From Sulfitobacter sp. (GTDB taxonomy: Bacteria; Pseudomonadota; Alphaproteobacteria; Rhodobacterales; Rhodobacteraceae): a DNA stretch of 7,288 nt. Below, in pieces: positions 5,136-7,288 of this stretch (within the stretch, counting starts at the first letter, position 1; each line of letters starts with the position of its first letter). The stretch lies in contig JAGXHD010000244.1 of assembly GCA_024636395.1 (NCBI GenBank), forward strand, positions 1 to 7,288, in the 5' to 3' direction. The notes under the pieces were generated by a model. The model searched no databases and was not told the origin of the DNA. It saw only the letters and a program-made list of their open reading frames with translations. A program made the translations under genes and the position numbers.

Positions 5136-7288
5136 CAGTTTATAGATCAGGTCGAGTGCGTCGCGGGGAGACAGCTCATCTGGCATGATTCCCCCCATGA
5201 TCGTCTCCATCTCCGAGGTTTTCGCAGGAGGAGGAGGCTGTTTCGGGGTCATTGCAAACAGAGGCAGATCGTCGATCAGTGTTTTCTGTGTCGCCCCGCC
5301 TTCGCGCTCACCTTTCTCCAGCGCTTCGAGAACCACGCGCGCGCGGGCGATCACAGCAGCAGGCAGGCCCGCAAGCTGTGCAACCTGCACCCCGTAAGAG
5401 CGATCTGCCGCGCCTTTTTTGACCTCGTGCAGGAATATGACCTCGCCCTCCCACTCCTTGACCGTAACTGTCGCGTTATCCACACCGTCGAGCTTTCCGG
5501 CCAGCGCCGTCATCTCGTGGTAATGCGTGGCAAAGAGCGCGCGGGAGCGGTTTACATCGTGCAAATGCTCCAGCGTAGCCCAGGCGATGGAGAGGCCATC
5601 GTATGTCGCTGTGCCGCGCCCGATCTCGTCGAGGATTACAAGCGCGCGGTCGTCCGCCTGATTGAGGATAGCGGCTGTCTCAACCATTTCGACCATGAAG
5701 GTCGAGCGGCCCCGCGCCAGATCGTCTGAGGCGCCGACGCGGCTGAACAGCTGGCTCACGATCCCGATATGCGCGGCACGGGCAGGGACGTAGCTACCCA
5801 TTTGGGCGATCAACGCTATGAGCGCGTTCTGCCGCAGATAGGTGGACTTCCCGGCCATGTTCGGGCCGGTCAAAAGCCAAATCGCGGCATCGGTATCGGC
5901 GCTGAGATTGCAATCGTTCGCCACGAACGGCGTGCCCGATTGCTGCGCCAGCGCGCGCTCGACCACGGGATGCCGCCCGCCCTGAATGTCGAATGCACGG
6001 GAGGTATCGACGACAGGCTTTACCCAGTTCTCCGCTTGCGCGAGATCTGCAAGGGCAGCGGCCAGATCAAGCTCTGCGAGGGCGGCCGATGTTTCACCAA
6101 TCTCGCCGGATTTCTTGAGGATTGCGGCTCTCAGGGCCTCGTAGAGCCGTTTTTCAAGCTCAATCGCATGATTTCCCGCATTCAAAATCCTCGTCTCGAG
6201 CTCTGACAGTTCGACGGTCGTAAAGCGGACCTGATTAGCCGTCGTCTGGCGGTGGATAAACGTATCCGATAAGGGCGGTGAAAGCATCTTCTCGGCATGT
6301 GTGGCGGTCGTCTCTATGAAGTAACCCAACACATTGTTGTGTTTGATCTTAAGTGCCGAAATCCCTGTGTCAGAGACAAATTGCGCCTGCATTCTAGCAA
6401 TGACGCCCCGCCCCTCATCCCGCAGTTGACGGACCTCGTCGAGTTCCTCGTGGTAGCCTTGGGCGATGAAGCCGCCATCGCGGTTGAGCAGCGGTGGCTC
6501 GGCGATTAGCGCATCGTTGAGCAGGTCGATCAAATCGTCGTGGTTGGCCAATCTCTCGTGTGCTTGCCTCAAGAGTGGCGGTAGCGTGCCGGGATCAAGC
6601 ATAGCGTTCAGTCGGTCTGCCTCGATCAGCCCGTTGCGGATGGCCGCTAGGTCCCGTGGGCCGCCGCGATCGAGGGAAATGCGCGAGAGCGCCCGCTCAA
6701 GATCGGGCACGTTGCGCAGAATACTGCGAACATCGTGCAGCCGCCCGCTCGCGCCAAGCATGAAATCCACCGCGTCAAGCCGCGCCTGGATTGTCTCTAA
6801 CACCCGTGACGGGCTCGAAATACGTCGCTCCAGCAGACGCGCGCCTACGGCTGTCACGGTCTTGTCCATCACTGACAGGAGTGATCCCGCGCGGCCGCCT
6901 GTGAGCGCATGTGTCAACTCCAGATTGCGCCGCGTCGCCGCGTCGATCTGGATCGTCAGCGCCTCCGCTTCCTTCACCGGCTTTCGCAACAACGGCAGAT
7001 TACCCTTTTGCGTCATGTCCAGATATTCGATCAGGGCACCCATCGCCGAAACTTCGGCCCGCGTGAAGCTGCCGAAAGCATCGAGCGATGTGACACCGAA
7101 AAGCGTGCAAATGCGGGTCTCGGCACCGGTGCTGTCAAAGCTGGCGCGGGCCAGTGTCGTGAGTGACAGGTTGAAATCAGTCTCTAATGAGCGATGTTCC
7201 GCCTCCTTGCCCTCAGCGATCAAAAGCTCTGACGGCGAAAGGCGGGCAAGCTCTGGCCCCAGCCGGACCAGTGGCAGGGTCATCACAT
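5115..7288 (-). CDS. mutS: DNA mismatch repair protein MutS (N-terminus outside window)
   Basis: MutS recognises mismatches and small loops and signals repair through MutL. The reading frame is open to the right edge, so about the last 723 residues are seen; the mismatch-binding domain with its F-x-E motif lies beyond the window. The GTG near the edge (7286) is an internal codon, not the start. Numbering from it: the visible part starts at the end of the connector domain (RLGPELARLSPSELLIAE, 8-25). Then come the core/lever and clamp regions (about 75-425), the Walker A TGPNMAGKST at 473-482, the signature SRVGASDDLARGRSTFMVEM at 515-534, the Walker B LVILDEIGRGT at 549-559 (Asp553, Glu554) and THYHE at 587-591. 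A proline-rich linker (PKQPPPPAKT, 681-690) precedes the conserved C-terminal helix (701-720). All ATPase motifs are intact. It converges on grpE with a 30 nt gap. Confidence 0.97.
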   Translation of the reverse strand, partial: VMTLPLVRLGPELARLSPSELLIAEGKEAEHRSLETDFNLSLTTLARASFDSTGAETRICTLFGVTSLDAFGSFTRAEVSAMGALIEYLDMTQKGNLPLLRKPVKEAEALTIQIDAATRRNLELTHALTGGRAGSLLSVMDKTVTAVGARLLERRISSPSRVLETIQARLDAVDFMLGASGRLHDVRSILRNVPDLERALSRISLDRGGPRDLAAIRNGLIEADRLNAMLDPGTLPPLLRQAHERLANHDDLIDLLNDALIAEPPLLNRDGGFIAQGYHEELDEVRQLRDEGRGVIARMQAQFVSDTGISALKIKHNNVLGYFIETTATHAEKMLSPPLSDTFIHRQTTANQVRFTTVELSELETRILNAGNHAIELEKRLYEALRAAILKKSGEIGETSAALAELDLAAALADLAQAENWVKPVVDTSRAFDIQGGRHPVVERALAQQSGTPFVANDCNLSADTDAAIWLLTGPNMAGKSTYLRQNALIALIAQMGSYVPARAAHIGIVSQLFSRVGASDDLARGRSTFMVEMVETAAILNQADDRALVILDEIGRGTATYDGLSIAWATLEHLHDVNRSRALFATHYHEMTALAGKLDGVDNATVTVKEWEGEVIFLHEVKKGAADRSYGVQVAQLAGLPAAVIARARVVLEALEKGEREGGATQKTLIDDLPLFAMTPKQPPPPAKTSEMETIMGGIMPDELSPRDALDLIYKLKEAAKS
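5476..5484 (+). other. Perfect DnaA-box nonamer inside mutS
   Basis: TTATCCACA matches the strict DnaA-box consensus. On the other strand it encodes part of the VDNATV segment of MutS (residues 602-607 of the visible part). A single box inside a coding gene is not an origin. It could be a DnaA-binding or titration site given the presumed origin proximity implied by parB, or simply chance. Confidence 0.25.

Noticed and set aside
6090..6097. Half of a parS site (TGTTTCAC), noticed because parB is in the window
   Set aside because: The second half (GTGAAACA) is absent; the following bases are CAATCTCG. An 8 nt half site in mutS is expected by chance and no complete parS was seen in the window.
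1..7288. A search for an undescribed system: defence cassette, mobile element, CRISPR array, tRNA or other RNA gene
   Set aside because: Every stretch over 100 nt is covered by a recognised housekeeping gene with intact motifs. No transposase, integrase, long repeat, att-like duplication or tRNA-like sequence was seen by eye.

Overview
The window is a dense, ordinary chromosomal housekeeping segment, almost certainly from an alphaproteobacterium and most likely a Rhodobacterales/Roseobacter-type species. This placement rests on protein style (for example, the ParB N-terminal GLGRGLSALM motif), moderately high GC with alphaproteobacterial codon use, and a gene order (parB, hemW, rdgB, rph, hrcA, grpE, mutS) that I recall as typical of roseobacters near the chromosome origin. 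The taxonomic call is inference; no rRNA or search was available.

Layout from left to right: parB (+, 10-903) is the end of a presumed parAB operon entering from the left edge. It converges on a three-gene minus-strand operon transcribed rph -> rdgB -> hemW (3371 down to 900), whose genes overlap at both junctions. A short divergent intergenic region (3372-3455) separates rph from the plus-strand pair hrcA-grpE (3456-5084). grpE converges on mutS (minus strand, 7288 down to 5115), which lacks its N-terminal part because the window ends. Between grpE and mutS there are two adjacent inverted repeats, the second a plausible terminator.

Functionally: ParB loads on parS as a CTP-dependent clamp for chromosome segregation. 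Rph trims tRNA 3' ends, RdgB removes non-canonical purine triphosphates, and HemW is a radical-SAM-family heme chaperone. HrcA represses CIRCE-controlled chaperonin genes, and GrpE is the nucleotide exchange factor for DnaK. MutS recognises mismatches. The compact operon and overlapping stops imply strong packing, with almost no free non-coding DNA: the only gaps are about 84 nt (rph/hrcA), 9 nt (hrcA/grpE) and 30 nt (grpE/mutS).

I found no mobile element, RNA gene, CRISPR array, phage gene or unfamiliar gene cassette, and I do not see a previously undescribed system here. The points most worth a second look are regulatory: a likely leaderless hrcA start under a promoter placed almost on the start codon, facing a possible rph promoter in the same 84 nt; the shared stop tetranucleotide of parB and hemW; the double hairpin between grpE and mutS; and a perfect DnaA-box nonamer inside mutS.
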